Below, piece by piece: positions 55,840 through 62,897 of a DNA stretch of 64,000 nt. The translations under genes were made by a program, and so were the position numbers. Origin of the DNA: Rubrobacter tropicus. GTDB taxonomy: Bacteria; Actinomycetota; Rubrobacteria; Rubrobacterales; Rubrobacteraceae. How positions within the stretch are numbered: the first letter of the stretch is position 1; every line of letters begins with the position of its first letter. A model generated the notes under the pieces. It saw only the letters and a program-made list of their open reading frames with translations, did not search any database and was not told the DNA's origin. The stretch covers positions 2,852,001 through 2,916,000 of the forward strand of contig NZ_CP045119.1 in NCBI RefSeq assembly GCF_011492945.1. The letters are read 5' to 3'.

Positions 55840-55867
55840 GTTACAAAACCGTTACATGATTGTTACA
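55840..55867. promoter_or_regulatory. three GTTACA repeats at 11-base steps
   Basis: GTTACA starts at 55840, 55851 and 55862, exactly one helical turn apart, so a protein could bind all three on one DNA face. Position after the promoter and before the HTH genes suggests an operator or an iteron set. Confidence 0.6.
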
Positions 55868-55956
55868 AGGACGCAATGAATAACCCCTGCCATTCCGTTT
55901 CTAAGATATTGAGAGAGCAAACAGAAAGTCAATCCACAGAAAGGCGGTGAAAGCGA

Positions 55957-56154
55957 ATGGGCTACGTGAACATGCCCGAAGCGATGTATAGCGTGAAGCA
56001 ATGCGCGGCCATACTGAAAATCAGTCGTCAGGCTTTGTACCAAGGCATCAAGGCGGGTCGGGTGAACGCAAGTGTTGACGAGGTTAACCAACTGCGAATC
56101 TCAGTACCGGAGACGTACCGATTGCTAATGAATGGCTTTGGACAGAAGGACTGA
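55957..56154 (+). CDS. small HTH protein, excisionase-like
   Basis: The 65 residues MYSVKQCAAILKISRQALYQGIKAGRVNASVDEVNQLRISVPETYRLLMNG have a winged-HTH/MerR-like fold pattern (VKQCAAILKISRQALYQGIKAGRV) as in excisionases. The N terminus may start at the second Met (55972). It is the first gene of the plus-strand operon and could be Xis or a repressor. Confidence 0.7.
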   Translation: MGYVNMPEAMYSVKQCAAILKISRQALYQGIKAGRVNASVDEVNQLRISVPETYRLLMNGFGQKD

Positions 56155-56195
56155 ACGCTAAGCACATACAGCACACACGATAGGAGAGATTAGAT

Positions 56196-56408
56196 ATGAC
56201 GAAGATGATGAACCTCATAGACGTAAGGAACATGCTCGGGCTAGGCACCAATCAGGTCATACGTCTGGTGCAAAGCGGCGAACTTCGCTGCTATAGGTAC
56301 TCGGGAACCGGAGTCCTCAACAAGAACGAAGTTACGGTAGATACACACGGACTCAGGTTCAGGGAATCCGATGTTGAAGAACTGCTAGAAGCAAGCCTTA
56401 TCCGCTAA
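56196..56408 (+). CDS. small HTH protein, second excisionase-like gene
   Basis: The 70 residues MNLIDVRNMLGLGTNQVIRLVQSGELRCYRYSGTGVLNKNEVTVDTHGLRFRESDVEELLEASLIR follow the HTH_17/Xis pattern (helix-turn-helix, then a wing, then FRESDVEELL). AGGAGA precedes the ATG. Not clearly related to the gene before it. Confidence 0.7.
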   Translation: MTKMMNLIDVRNMLGLGTNQVIRLVQSGELRCYRYSGTGVLNKNEVTVDTHGLRFRESDVEELLEASLIR

Positions 56409-56430
56409 CACACGACAGGAGACACAGAAC

Positions 56431-58077
56431 ATGAATACAATGCTAGACCCACGTATTGACGTGCCACAAGACGAAGATAAGCAAGACCTCAGAGAGTTTC
56501 CGACAGAAGTATTCCCGACGACTGTAGCTAGATTCATAAGCGAAGCCGCAGCATCAACGGTAGTGCCGCCAGAGATGGTAGGCGTACCGCTCTTGGTAGG
56601 TTTTGCGAGTGCCATAGGAGCGAGCAGGGTTATTGAGGTACACGAAGATTGGCACGAACCATCAACGCTCTATGCCGCCGTGATAGGCGACCCAGGAGTT
56701 AAGAAGTCTCCCGCAACCAATAAGGCTTTCCGGTTCGTTGAGGACCAGCAGAAGGAACTACGGAAGGCGTACCGATACGAACGTAAGAAGTACGAGAGCG
56801 ACACCAGCGACACCAGCGACGCCAATTCTAAAGAGGAACCGAAGCTAGAGAGGGTATTGGTTGACGATACCACCGTAGAAGGTCTGGCTATGGTTCTGGA
56901 CGAGAACAGGCGTGGCGTGCTCGTACATCGTGATGAACTTAGCGCGTGGATTAGGAGCATGGACCAGTACAAGACAGGTAAAGGCTCAGACCGCCAATTC
57001 TGGCTATCTGCATGGACCAACAAATACCATTCCGTTGATAGGAAGGGTCAGAAGGAACCTATCATGTTGGATAGGCCATGCGTATCTGTATACGGTGGCA
57101 TCCAACCAGAGGTACTACACGAAGTCAGGAACGGTAGAGAGGATGGTTTGCTAGATAGGTTCATCTTCACGTATCCCGAGAAGATGCGCAGCAGGTGGAC
57201 GGAAGAGAGGATTTCGGACCAGTCAAAAGAAGCTGTTAGGGAAGTATACGATACTCTACGAGGTCTGGAACTGAACGAGGATGGTCAGATACCAGTCAAG
57301 TTTGATGCCGATGCCAAGCACCTTTACGTACAACTCTACGACCAGCATCAAGAAGAGATGGAAGTACCCGGATTTCCTACTCGTCTCGTTGGTCCGTGGT
57401 CAAAGCTAGAAGGCTACCTAGCACGTCTAACACTGGTGCTTAGTTTGGTCCGTTCTTCCCACGATGGTACGCCGGAGAGAATAGAGATTGGCGATGTACT
57501 GAAAGCTAATGTGCTACTGGATTACTTCAAGGACCAGACCCGTAAGGTTTATGGTGAGATGTTTGAGCAAGACCCGATGGACCAGCTTGCTATAGACGTG
57601 GTGAAATTCGTTGATGCTGTTGGTGGTCGCATCAAGGAAGAACCCACGTTCATATTCCAAGTGCTAAAGAGCGACTATAAACCAGAACGCTCAGATGAAC
57701 TCACCAAGAAATTGAAGAAGATAGCCAAGCGCGTACCCGACCTTGAGGTAGACCACGGAACCACGGCCAATACTGGTGGTAGGCGTTGGCTTTCCATAAC
57801 TCTGAAAAATGGCGTCGCTGCCGTCGCTGCCGTCGCTGGTGAGCCTCTGACGAGGGCAGAAGCCAGCAAGGGGGCAGATTTGACACAAGGCACGAAGCTA
57901 GCCATTCCAGACGGCAGCCAGTCAAAGGAATACGTGGTGGAACTCGGTACGCGGCTGATTCTCTATGCGCTCGACAGACAGACGCACGATTGGCAGTGTC
58001 ATACCGAGGCCGTGAAGATTATGGAAAGACGTTACGACGAAGCAGAGAAGCAACGAAACGGCGAAGTGCCATTCTAG
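56431..58077 (+). CDS. DUF3987 family primase/helicase-like protein
   Basis: The 548 residues match the DUF3987 pattern (YfjI-like, found in phages and satellites). FPTTVARFISEAAASTVVPPEMVGVPLLVGFASAIG is followed by a P-loop-like IGDPGVKKSPATNK (86-98), a Walker-B-like VLVHRDELSAWIRSM (163-177) and GGIQPEVLHEVRNGREDGLLDRFIFTYPE. It probably acts in element replication; this is inferred from the family. A DTSDTSDANS insert and a VAAVAAVAG microrepeat (GTCGCTGCC units near 57815-57840) are low-complexity stretches. Confidence 0.82.
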   Translation: MNTMLDPRIDVPQDEDKQDLREFPTEVFPTTVARFISEAAASTVVPPEMVGVPLLVGFASAIGASRVIEVHEDWHEPSTLYAAVIGDPGVKKSPATNKAFRFVEDQQKELRKAYRYERKKYESDTSDTSDANSKEEPKLERVLVDDTTVEGLAMVLDENRRGVLVHRDELSAWIRSMDQYKTGKGSDRQFWLSAWTNKYHSVDRKGQKEPIMLDRPCVSVYGGIQPEVLHEVRNGREDGLLDRFIFTYPEKMRSRWTEERISDQSKEAVREVYDTLRGLELNEDGQIPVKFDADAKHLYVQLYDQHQEEMEVPGFPTRLVGPWSKLEGYLARLTLVLSLVRSSHDGTPERIEIGDVLKANVLLDYFKDQTRKVYGEMFEQDPMDQLAIDVVKFVDAVGGRIKEEPTFIFQVLKSDYKPERSDELTKKLKKIAKRVPDLEVDHGTTANTGGRRWLSITLKNGVAAVAAVAGEPLTRAEASKGADLTQGTKLAIPDGSQSKEYVVELGTRLILYALDRQTHDWQCHTEAVKIMERRYDEAEKQRNGEVPF

Positions 58078-58372
58078 GTTAGACAACTTCATATAGAGTC
58101 GTTTGGCGCTGCTGCTGGCGCTGGTCTTAGCTTTGGTGTAAGTACCGCCGTTAAACGGCGGGGCATACATGAGAGTGGTACGGCTCATTCCGGCTCTACT
58201 CTGTTAGCGGGTTGGCAGAGTACGAGGGTTGACGCGGTTTTTGCGGTCTTGATAGGTCGCCGCAATATTCATCTCCTTCTTCCGCTATGGAACCTTTCCG
58301 AAGCCGCAACCCGCTTATTCAGATGTATACGCAGGATTCAGCGTTAAATCACGATTGATTGGAGACTTTGAA
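58078..58372. other. intergenic region inside the element
   Basis: 295 bases with no gene seen. CCGCCGT-TAA-ACGGCGG (58145-58161) is a strong small hairpin without a T run, just after the DUF3987 gene. GCGCTGCTGCTGGCGCTGG is a short triplet-like repeat. A GGAGA ribosome site precedes the next ATG. Confidence 0.5.
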
Positions 58373-58570
58373 ATGACCGAGAAACTACACGGCAGTTACG
58401 AGAAAGCTATAGCCGAATTGAAAGACGTGGCAGATGGTGGAGCGAGGAAGAGAGCGGAAGAGAAGAATGCGATTAACCACCTCTTGAGCTTGAATGGCAC
58501 TAAGCCAAGGGCCGAACCCGAGACTACCAACCCGCTAGTAAACATGGTGCTACGTCAGGTTAGGAGATAG
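58373..58570 (+). CDS. small hypothetical protein
   Basis: The 65 residues MTEKLHGSYEKAIAELKDVADGGARKRAEEKNAINHLLSLNGTKPRAEPETTNPLVNMVLRQVRR look helical and highly charged. ATG 58373 has GGAGA upstream; six open codons before it lack a ribosome site. It ends 5 bases before the coiled-coil gene. No family recognised. Confidence 0.6.
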   Translation: MTEKLHGSYEKAIAELKDVADGGARKRAEEKNAINHLLSLNGTKPRAEPETTNPLVNMVLRQVRR

Positions 58571-58575
58571 ACGAT

Positions 58576-59400
58576 ATGGAACAACAGAAACAGTTGTCAT
58601 TGCGAGACTTCTACGACTCGTACCAGTACAACAAAACCACGTTGGATAAGGCTTTGACGAAGCTCGAAGAAGAAGCGGCAGACATCAACGCTCAGCTAGA
58701 GCAGCGGATGGCCGCACAGAGCCGTATAGCGACCGCTCAGAGAGAAATTTCTAGTTTGAAAGGCGAGAAATCAGACCTCTTCCTTGAGTGGCAACAGGCG
58801 GAGTTTGACGACTCGCAGGAAGTAAAGAAGGAGCTCAAGAACAAACGCCGGCAGATTGATGAACGCATCTCGGAACTGGAAGAGAATATACGTGAAGAAC
58901 GTTCCTCAATGCCAGCCGTTGACAAGACCCACGCTGCTAACTTGGCGGTACGGAAGGATATGCTCAAGCCTCTTAACGTGGGGGCTTTCATGGAGAAGTT
59001 GAAAGCGATGTTGGACACCGATGCTAACGATTTGAACGCGAGAATCCGAGCCATCAGTGTTCCATCCTCTGCGTATAAATCCGACGAGTACGAGGCTATC
59101 CGAGCAGGCAAGGATATGAGCTACGCGATGCAGCTATCGCAGCATAAGCGTCTAGCGGCCAAAGAAGCCGAGAAGCGTAAGAAGATGCGGCCAGTATCAA
59201 GCACAGATGAAATGCACAACATTATGAGCGGCAGACGCAAGCCTAACGATGACCGCATGAGCGTAACCAGCAAGGGCGAGAAGGTGAAAGGCTATTCGGA
59301 ACGTCGGGTAAGCAACGACGAAGGCGACCGCAGCCATGTTCTTAGCGGTGATGAAGTTAGAGCGGCATTGGCAGAGAAGCAGGCGAAAAAAGCTAGTTGA
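58576..59400 (+). CDS. coiled-coil protein, function unknown
   Basis: 274 residues. Residues about 20-115 are a long heptad-rich helix (LDKALTKLEEEAADINAQLEQRMAAQSRIATAQREISSLKGEKSDLFLEW ... RRQIDERISELEENIREERS). A smaller helical part follows, then a polar tail with SKGEKVKGYSERRVSNDEGDRSHVLSGDEVRAALAEKQAKKAS. This resembles phage scaffold or tail-tape-like helices only in composition. It is the gene before the iteron/hairpin region. Confidence 0.65.
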   Translation: MEQQKQLSLRDFYDSYQYNKTTLDKALTKLEEEAADINAQLEQRMAAQSRIATAQREISSLKGEKSDLFLEWQQAEFDDSQEVKKELKNKRRQIDERISELEENIREERSSMPAVDKTHAANLAVRKDMLKPLNVGAFMEKLKAMLDTDANDLNARIRAISVPSSAYKSDEYEAIRAGKDMSYAMQLSQHKRLAAKEAEKRKKMRPVSSTDEMHNIMSGRRKPNDDRMSVTSKGEKVKGYSERRVSNDEGDRSHVLSGDEVRAALAEKQAKKAS

Positions 59401-59404
59401 AGTA

Positions 59405-59501
59405 GGAAACCAAGCATGGGATAGGAAACCGCACTTATCCGCATTCCCATGCGTGGTTTCCCGGTTTTGGTTTCCACCGTATTTATTAGTTTTGGTTTCC
59501 A
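59405..59501. promoter_or_regulatory. iteron and hairpin region, candidate origin or packaging site
   Basis: GGAAACC occurs at 59405 and 59424, and its complement GGTTTCC at 59455, 59469 and 59494. 59405-59421 and 59445-59461 form a 17-bp inverted repeat with one mismatch. TTTTGGTTTCCA is present twice (59465-59476, 59490-59501), 25 bases apart. It lies between the coiled-coil gene and the HTH gene. Confidence 0.6.
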
Positions 59502-59539
59502 ACAGGCGAGTTTTGGACGCCACAAAGAAGGGATTAAAA

Positions 59540-60115
59540 ATGGGCGAGATTGACAAAAGAAAGAGAACGGAAGAGGAGAGATTGGAACTAGCTAACCAAG
59601 TGTTGGCGTTGAAAGAGGCGGGTTGGACTAGACGAGAGATTACCAAGGAACTGAAAATCTCTTCCAAGAGCATCCAACCGCTCTACGATTTGGCTATCGC
59701 CAACATACCCATTCCCGACAAGGAGACGGTACAGAGGGAGAACATCGTACAGATTCGCGCCAAGATGGACGAGGTTAACAGGCGTCTTGCTGACCCCGAC
59801 CTACCCATCACGGCCACCAACGTACCGAACCTCATACATCAGTGGACGAAACTAAGAACCGAACTCAACAAGGTTCTGGAAGTGGGAGTAAAGACGAAGG
59901 TTGACATCGGCATTGACGGTACGTTGTTCGACATCATCAAGAACAATCCGGCCTACTACGAGGGCGTTACCGACGAGATACACGCGGAGAACGACCAGCG
60001 AAAGAGGACGGCGCAAGAACTCGACGTAGAAGAGGACGTACTAGAGTTTGACGAGTCGGATGGCGTTTACAAACTGCCCTCAGAAATCGAGGATGACGCT
60101 AAGGGCGAGTCCTAG
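59540..60115 (+). CDS. HTH protein resembling a small terminase subunit
   Basis: 191 residues from ATG 59540 (GAAGGGATTAAAA upstream). The longer open frame back to 59336 runs through the iteron region and the previous gene, so I reject it. N-terminal HTH: EERLELANQVLALKEAGWTRREITKELKISSKSIQPLYDLAIANI (about 10-55). A helical middle (QIRAKMDEVNRRLADPDLPITATNVPNLIHQWTKLRTELNKVLEVGVKTKVDIG) and an acidic tail follow. Layout resembles phage small-terminase-like proteins. That assignment is weak. Confidence 0.6.
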   Translation: MGEIDKRKRTEEERLELANQVLALKEAGWTRREITKELKISSKSIQPLYDLAIANIPIPDKETVQRENIVQIRAKMDEVNRRLADPDLPITATNVPNLIHQWTKLRTELNKVLEVGVKTKVDIGIDGTLFDIIKNNPAYYEGVTDEIHAENDQRKRTAQELDVEEDVLEFDESDGVYKLPSEIEDDAKGES

Positions 60116-60209
60116 CAAATTTTCTGGCATCGCGTTCATCACCCCCCATACAAGGTTAGGAGTCCCTTGGGCTTTTTGAAAGGGTGGGTGGGTCATGCGA
60201 GGGGAGAGG

Positions 60210-60452
60210 ATGGATAACATGCAAGATTGGATTGGCGATACCGTGGCGGTGATGGTGGATACAGACCCGAAGCCTTGGAACGCGGAGTTGCAGGGCTACG
60301 ACCGTTACGGAATAGTGGTCCGTGTAAGCAACAAGACCAAGGCGAGAGTGGAAGAGTTTAAGGGTTTGGAAGAAGCGTCCGACATACGGATGTGGATACC
60401 TTTTACCCGACTAAGGCTATTGGTTAATAAGCGGTTCAAAGGGATAAGCTGA
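60210..60452 (+). CDS. small protein with Sm-like pattern
   Basis: The 80 residues include DWIGDTVAVMVDTDPKPWNAELQGYDRYGIVVRVS ... MWIPFTRLRLLVNKR, which follows the beta-strand pattern of Sm/Hfq-like folds (strand, then G-x-L-x-G-x-D-x-x-G-hydrophobic). GAGGGGAGAGG precedes the ATG at 60210; starts at 60195 and 60219 are possible. Confidence 0.6.
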   Translation: MDNMQDWIGDTVAVMVDTDPKPWNAELQGYDRYGIVVRVSNKTKARVEEFKGLEEASDIRMWIPFTRLRLLVNKRFKGIS

Positions 60453-60518
60453 TTATACACAGACCTATACTGTTCTAAGTATATATCTGATACCCACGAC
60501 ACTAGCGAAAGGATAGAG

Positions 60519-60671
60519 ATGATGGACGAATACGTTAAGCAGATGATTAGCGATTGTGAATGCACGATAGGTCGAGATGGTGTGATGCTCACATACGATA
60601 CTCACACCATCACTATCCCTTGGTCAAGGATAGAAGTGAGCAAAGAAGATGTGATGAGAGCAGCCGCATAG
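60519..60671 (+). CDS. small hypothetical protein, 50 residues
   Basis: Reads MMDEYVKQMISDCECTIGRDGVMLTYDTHTITIPWSRIEVSKEDVMRAAA from ATG 60519 with AAAGGATAGAG just upstream. Alternating hydrophobic residues suggest a small beta protein. No family recognised; support is the ribosome site, coding-like composition and position. Confidence 0.5.
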   Translation: MMDEYVKQMISDCECTIGRDGVMLTYDTHTITIPWSRIEVSKEDVMRAAA

Positions 60672-60920
60672 ATTATACGTGGACGTATACCATGCTGCGT
60701 ATACATCCTATGTATAGTCCATACCCTGCATAGCCCCACTCGCATAGCCTATGGTCCTCACCTACCAGTAGATGTTACTCGTACATAGATACAGTAGCGT
60801 ACATCTACCCGTACTTCTCTACTGATTAGGACTGGATGAGACTGGCCTTTTGTTTTCAGCTACCTACACCGTTCGGACCAATTTACCCGCAGCACGTTTA
60901 ACGTCCTCAGTCGTAACGGT
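60672..60920. other. AT-rich non-coding stretch
   Basis: About 250 bases with repeated GTATAC and CATAG elements and an inverted repeat GTAGATGT/ACATCTAC (60768-60775, 60801-60808, 25 bases apart). No gene seen; possibly regulatory. Confidence 0.45.
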
Positions 60921-61115
60921 ATGGTCCATGATGTGAAGGCCCATACGCACACCGCGACCTGTACCCACACGCCCACGCTGGTAATAGTCCAGCATACTGA
61001 CCACGGTTGCAGGATACGGTGCCTGATGTGTGGCACCGTAGGCCCAGAGCGAGATAACGCAGGCGAGGCGTTCACGGCCTTGAAACAACAACGTCTCACG
61101 CAACCGACCCGATAA
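60921..61115 (+). CDS. Lar-like zinc-finger protein (possible anti-restriction)
   Basis: The 64 residues end GCRIRCLMCGTVGPERDNAGEAFTALKQQRL, which fits the second half of Lar restriction-alleviation proteins (V-x-C-x2-C-G-x-x-G-P ... EAIxAWN). The usual first CPFCG knuckle is replaced by a His-rich run, HTHTATCTHTP. Ribosome site is weak. A minus-strand frame over the same bases is less convincing. Confidence 0.45.
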   Translation: MVHDVKAHTHTATCTHTPTLVIVQHTDHGCRIRCLMCGTVGPERDNAGEAFTALKQQRLTQPTR

Positions 61116-61164
61116 CGTACACATTTTGATGTACCACGCTACACACTTCGGCTAGAATGCGTGC

Positions 61165-61353
61165 GTGGATTGGGAGAAGATACAGGAGCAACGGGAGATA
61201 GACTACCTGCACCGGGAAGCCGTGCGTAAGACGTATACCTTGATTGACGAGGCAACGGAGCGCGTGCAATCTTCCGAAGCGATGGACAACGAAGCCAGAT
61301 GGTTAGTTGAGCGCAACCGCTACAACGGAAAAAGACCACCAACCCGAATCTAG
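61165..61353 (+). CDS. small charged protein, probably leaderless
   Basis: The 62 residues MDWEKIQEQREIDYLHREAVRKTYTLIDEATERVQSSEAMDNEARWLVERNRYNGKRPP start at GTG 61165, 6 bases after a TAGAAT -10 hexamer (61153-61158), with no ribosome site, as for leaderless actinobacterial mRNAs. Helical; function unknown. Confidence 0.55.
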   Translation: MDWEKIQEQREIDYLHREAVRKTYTLIDEATERVQSSEAMDNEARWLVERNRYNGKRPPTRI

Positions 61354-61371
61354 GCTGATGGTCTTTATGGT

Positions 61372-61614
61372 CTAGCTTTTGGCGTTGAATATCACGGCAC
61401 TAAAGATGTGCTTACAAGTGTCTCGCCTGCGCCGCCAATCCTTACAAGTGCAAGTGTCGCGGTCTAAATCCACCACGTACACCGTCTTACCCTTACTGGA
61501 CTCTACCAAGTAGAGCGGTCCATCCCGGAGAACTTTTCCGAGGTTATGGAGTATCCAACCCCTTTCGACCCTTTGGACCAATCCACGCTCTACGGTATCC
61601 TTTTCCTTGAGCAC
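61372..61614 (-). CDS. SWIM zinc-finger protein
   Basis: The only minus-strand gene of the element. The 80 residues end YLVESSKGKTVYVVDLDRDTCTCKDWRRRRDTCKHIFSAVIFNAKS, a SWIM motif C-x-C-xn-C-x-H (CTC...CKH). GTG start at 61614 with AGGAGA 7 bases upstream. The leader contains a CTCCCG/CGGGAG hairpin (61642-61670). Transcribed from a promoter that overlaps the one of the HTH gene on its right. Confidence 0.72.
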   Translation of the reverse strand: MLKEKDTVERGLVQRVERGWILHNLGKVLRDGPLYLVESSKGKTVYVVDLDRDTCTCKDWRRRRDTCKHIFSAVIFNAKS

Positions 61615-61733
61615 GCTGGTATCTCCTTCCGTGCTCCACGGCTCCCGGAGTGTTAGCGCACTCGCGGGAGTCTCTTTCCTTCTACGTCCTAATTGTCAAA
61701 GTCCATCCGGCTTGCTCTCGCTGCCGTACAGGT

Positions 61734-61780
61734 ATTTTACCAAACAATCCTTGGTAGTGTCAAGGATTCTGTGGTAAGAT
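61734..61780. promoter_or_regulatory. overlapping divergent promoters on a nested palindrome
   Basis: Minus: TTGACA (61758-61763), 18 bases, TAAAAT (61734-61739) toward the SWIM gene. Plus: TTGGTA (61751-61756), 18 bases, TAAGAT (61775-61780) toward the HTH gene. Nested inverted repeats TTACCA/TGGTAA (61737-61777) and AATCCTT/AAGGATT (61746-61768) share one centre. Confidence 0.75.
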
Positions 61781-61787
61781 TCTCCGC

Positions 61788-61991
61788 ATGGAACGGATAC
61801 CGGACAAATTCAGGGTCTTGGGCATTCAGGAACTAGCAGACGAACTCGGTTATAAGCGCACCACGGTATACGCGCATCTCACTAGGGAACTGTGGCACAA
61901 GATACCCCAACCGAGTCTCAGGATTAGTTGCGGTCCAGTCTGGTATTCGGGCGATATTGACGAGTGGAAGGAGAAAATACGGAAGAGTTGA
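61788..61991 (+). CDS. AlpA/Xis-type HTH regulator
   Basis: The 67 residues MERIPDKFRVLGIQELADELGYKRTTVYAHLTRELWHKIPQPSLRISCGPVWYSGDIDEWKEKIRKS show an HTH_17-type fold: LGIQELADELGYKRTTVYAHL, then a wing (PVWYSGDIDEW). The ATG follows the TAAGAT -10 by 7 bases, so the mRNA is probably leaderless. The stop codon lies inside the first right-hand arm site. It could be Xis or the regulator of the palindrome. Confidence 0.7.
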   Translation: MERIPDKFRVLGIQELADELGYKRTTVYAHLTRELWHKIPQPSLRISCGPVWYSGDIDEWKEKIRKS

Positions 61992-62028
61992 CGACAGCTT
62001 TGACGACAAACCTAGCGGATTGACGACA
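61988..62028. promoter_or_regulatory. right integrase arm-type sites
   Basis: Three TGACGACA direct repeats (61989-61996, 62001-62008, 62021-62028), each preceded by T, 60-100 bases from attR. They match the two repeats beside attL. Confidence 0.65.
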
Positions 62029-62087
62029 GGCACAAGGAAACCACGGTAAGAGGATGGTAAGGGAATACGGGTCCGACAGCGCCAAAG

Positions 62088-62168
<81 letters not shown>

Positions 62169-62176
62169 TGGAGAAA

Positions 62177-62204
62177 AGTGTACCACTGCCGGGAGGTTTG
62201 TAAA
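62177..62204 (-). promoter_or_regulatory. promoter of the initiator tRNA
   Basis: Minus strand TTTACA (62199-62204) and TACACT (62177-62182), 16-base spacer, about 12 bases before the tRNA 5' end. Confidence 0.7.
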
Positions 62205-62234
62205 GTGGCTTTCGGGCGTGGTACGGTGGCCGTC

Positions 62235-62627
62235 ATGACCTACCTCTTGCTCTTCGTTTTTATTGGGATCGGGGCCGTCGTCGCCCTCGTCGCGGCGCTT
62301 GCGGCGCTCGGGGCTTACCTGAGGTTTCGGCGGGCCAGGATCGAACTGCAGGACCGCCTCGCTACGGAGGTGGAGAGCCTCTCCCGGCGTACGGGCGAAC
62401 TGGAGCGGGGCCTGGCGGCGTTGCAGGAACGTTCTGCCCGGCTCCCGATCAGCATCTCCGGCTTGCAGCAGAACCTCTCGACCCTGCAGGTCCTTACCGG
62501 CGCCCTCGCCGCCTCGCTGCGCCAGGCGCAGGCGGTCCTCTCCTACAGCGCGCTCAAGACCCTCAGCGGGAGCCACCTCGGCAAGCTACTCCGGGTTCCC
62601 CCAAAAACCGGCGGGCGCCCCTCGTGA
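62235..62627 (+). CDS. membrane-anchored coiled-coil protein, function unknown
   Basis: From ATG 62235, 130 residues. One N-terminal transmembrane segment (TYLLLFVFIGIGAVVALVAALAALGAYLRF) is followed by a helix with heptads (IELQDRLATEVESLSRRTGELERGLAALQERSARL) and a short tail. The topology suggests an inner-face anchor. GTG 62226 is an alternative start. It overlaps the next gene by 4 bases. Confidence 0.7.
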   Translation: MTYLLLFVFIGIGAVVALVAALAALGAYLRFRRARIELQDRLATEVESLSRRTGELERGLAALQERSARLPISISGLQQNLSTLQVLTGALAASLRQAQAVLSYSALKTLSGSHLGKLLRVPPKTGGRPS

Positions 62628-62803
62628 AGCGGCCTGAGGCGGAAGCCCGGCAGGCAGGTATGGGCGCCGGGCGAAATCCGACGGCCGAAGAACGCAAGGT
62701 TCTCGTGGAGCGGTGCGAGGCGTGCGGGACGGAGATGTACGGGCTGCACTGCAAGCTCGTGTGCCCCAACTGCGGCTACAAGCGAGACTGTTCGGACCCG
62801 TAG
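62624..62803 (+). CDS. small zinc-ribbon protein
   Basis: The 59 residues from GTG 62624 (GTGA overlap with the gene before) end in VLVERCEACGTEMYGLHCKLVCPNCGYKRDCSDP. Two C-x2-C knuckles (CEAC, CPNC) plus further Cys make a metal-binding ribbon. Too short for a catalytic enzyme; probably a partner of the membrane protein upstream. Confidence 0.75.
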   Translation: MKRPEAEARQAGMGAGRNPTAEERKVLVERCEACGTEMYGLHCKLVCPNCGYKRDCSDP

Positions 62804-62838
62804 AGCTTTCAGCCGTCGGCTTTCAGCGGTCAGCTCTT
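62804..62838. repeat. single 7-bp repeat array
   Basis: AGCTTTC, AGCCGTC, GGCTTTC, AGCGGTC, AGCTCTT directly after the zinc-ribbon stop. No inverted partner was seen nearby, unlike the other loci. Confidence 0.7.
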
Positions 62839-62897
62839 GTCGTCACCGACGGCCGAAGGGACGGGGCGACCGCGCCGCGAACGACAACGGCAGCGCC

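Larger units (their letters stand above)
55579..55956. other. non-coding control region downstream of int
   Basis: 378 bases without a gene. It holds a strong plus-strand promoter (55730-55758) and three helically phased GTTACA repeats (55840-55867), see separate entries. AT-rich compared with its surroundings. Confidence 0.6.

Noticed and set aside
59336-59539. Extended N terminus (68 residues) of the HTH protein at 59540
   Set aside because: It overlaps the end of the coiled-coil gene and reads through the iteron region; ATG 59540 has a ribosome site and begins the conserved-looking part.
60860-61124. Minus-strand frames opposite the Lar-like gene
   Set aside because: No recognisable motif and poor ribosome sites; the plus frame carries a C-x2-C-G-x2-G-P pattern. 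Both remain uncertain.
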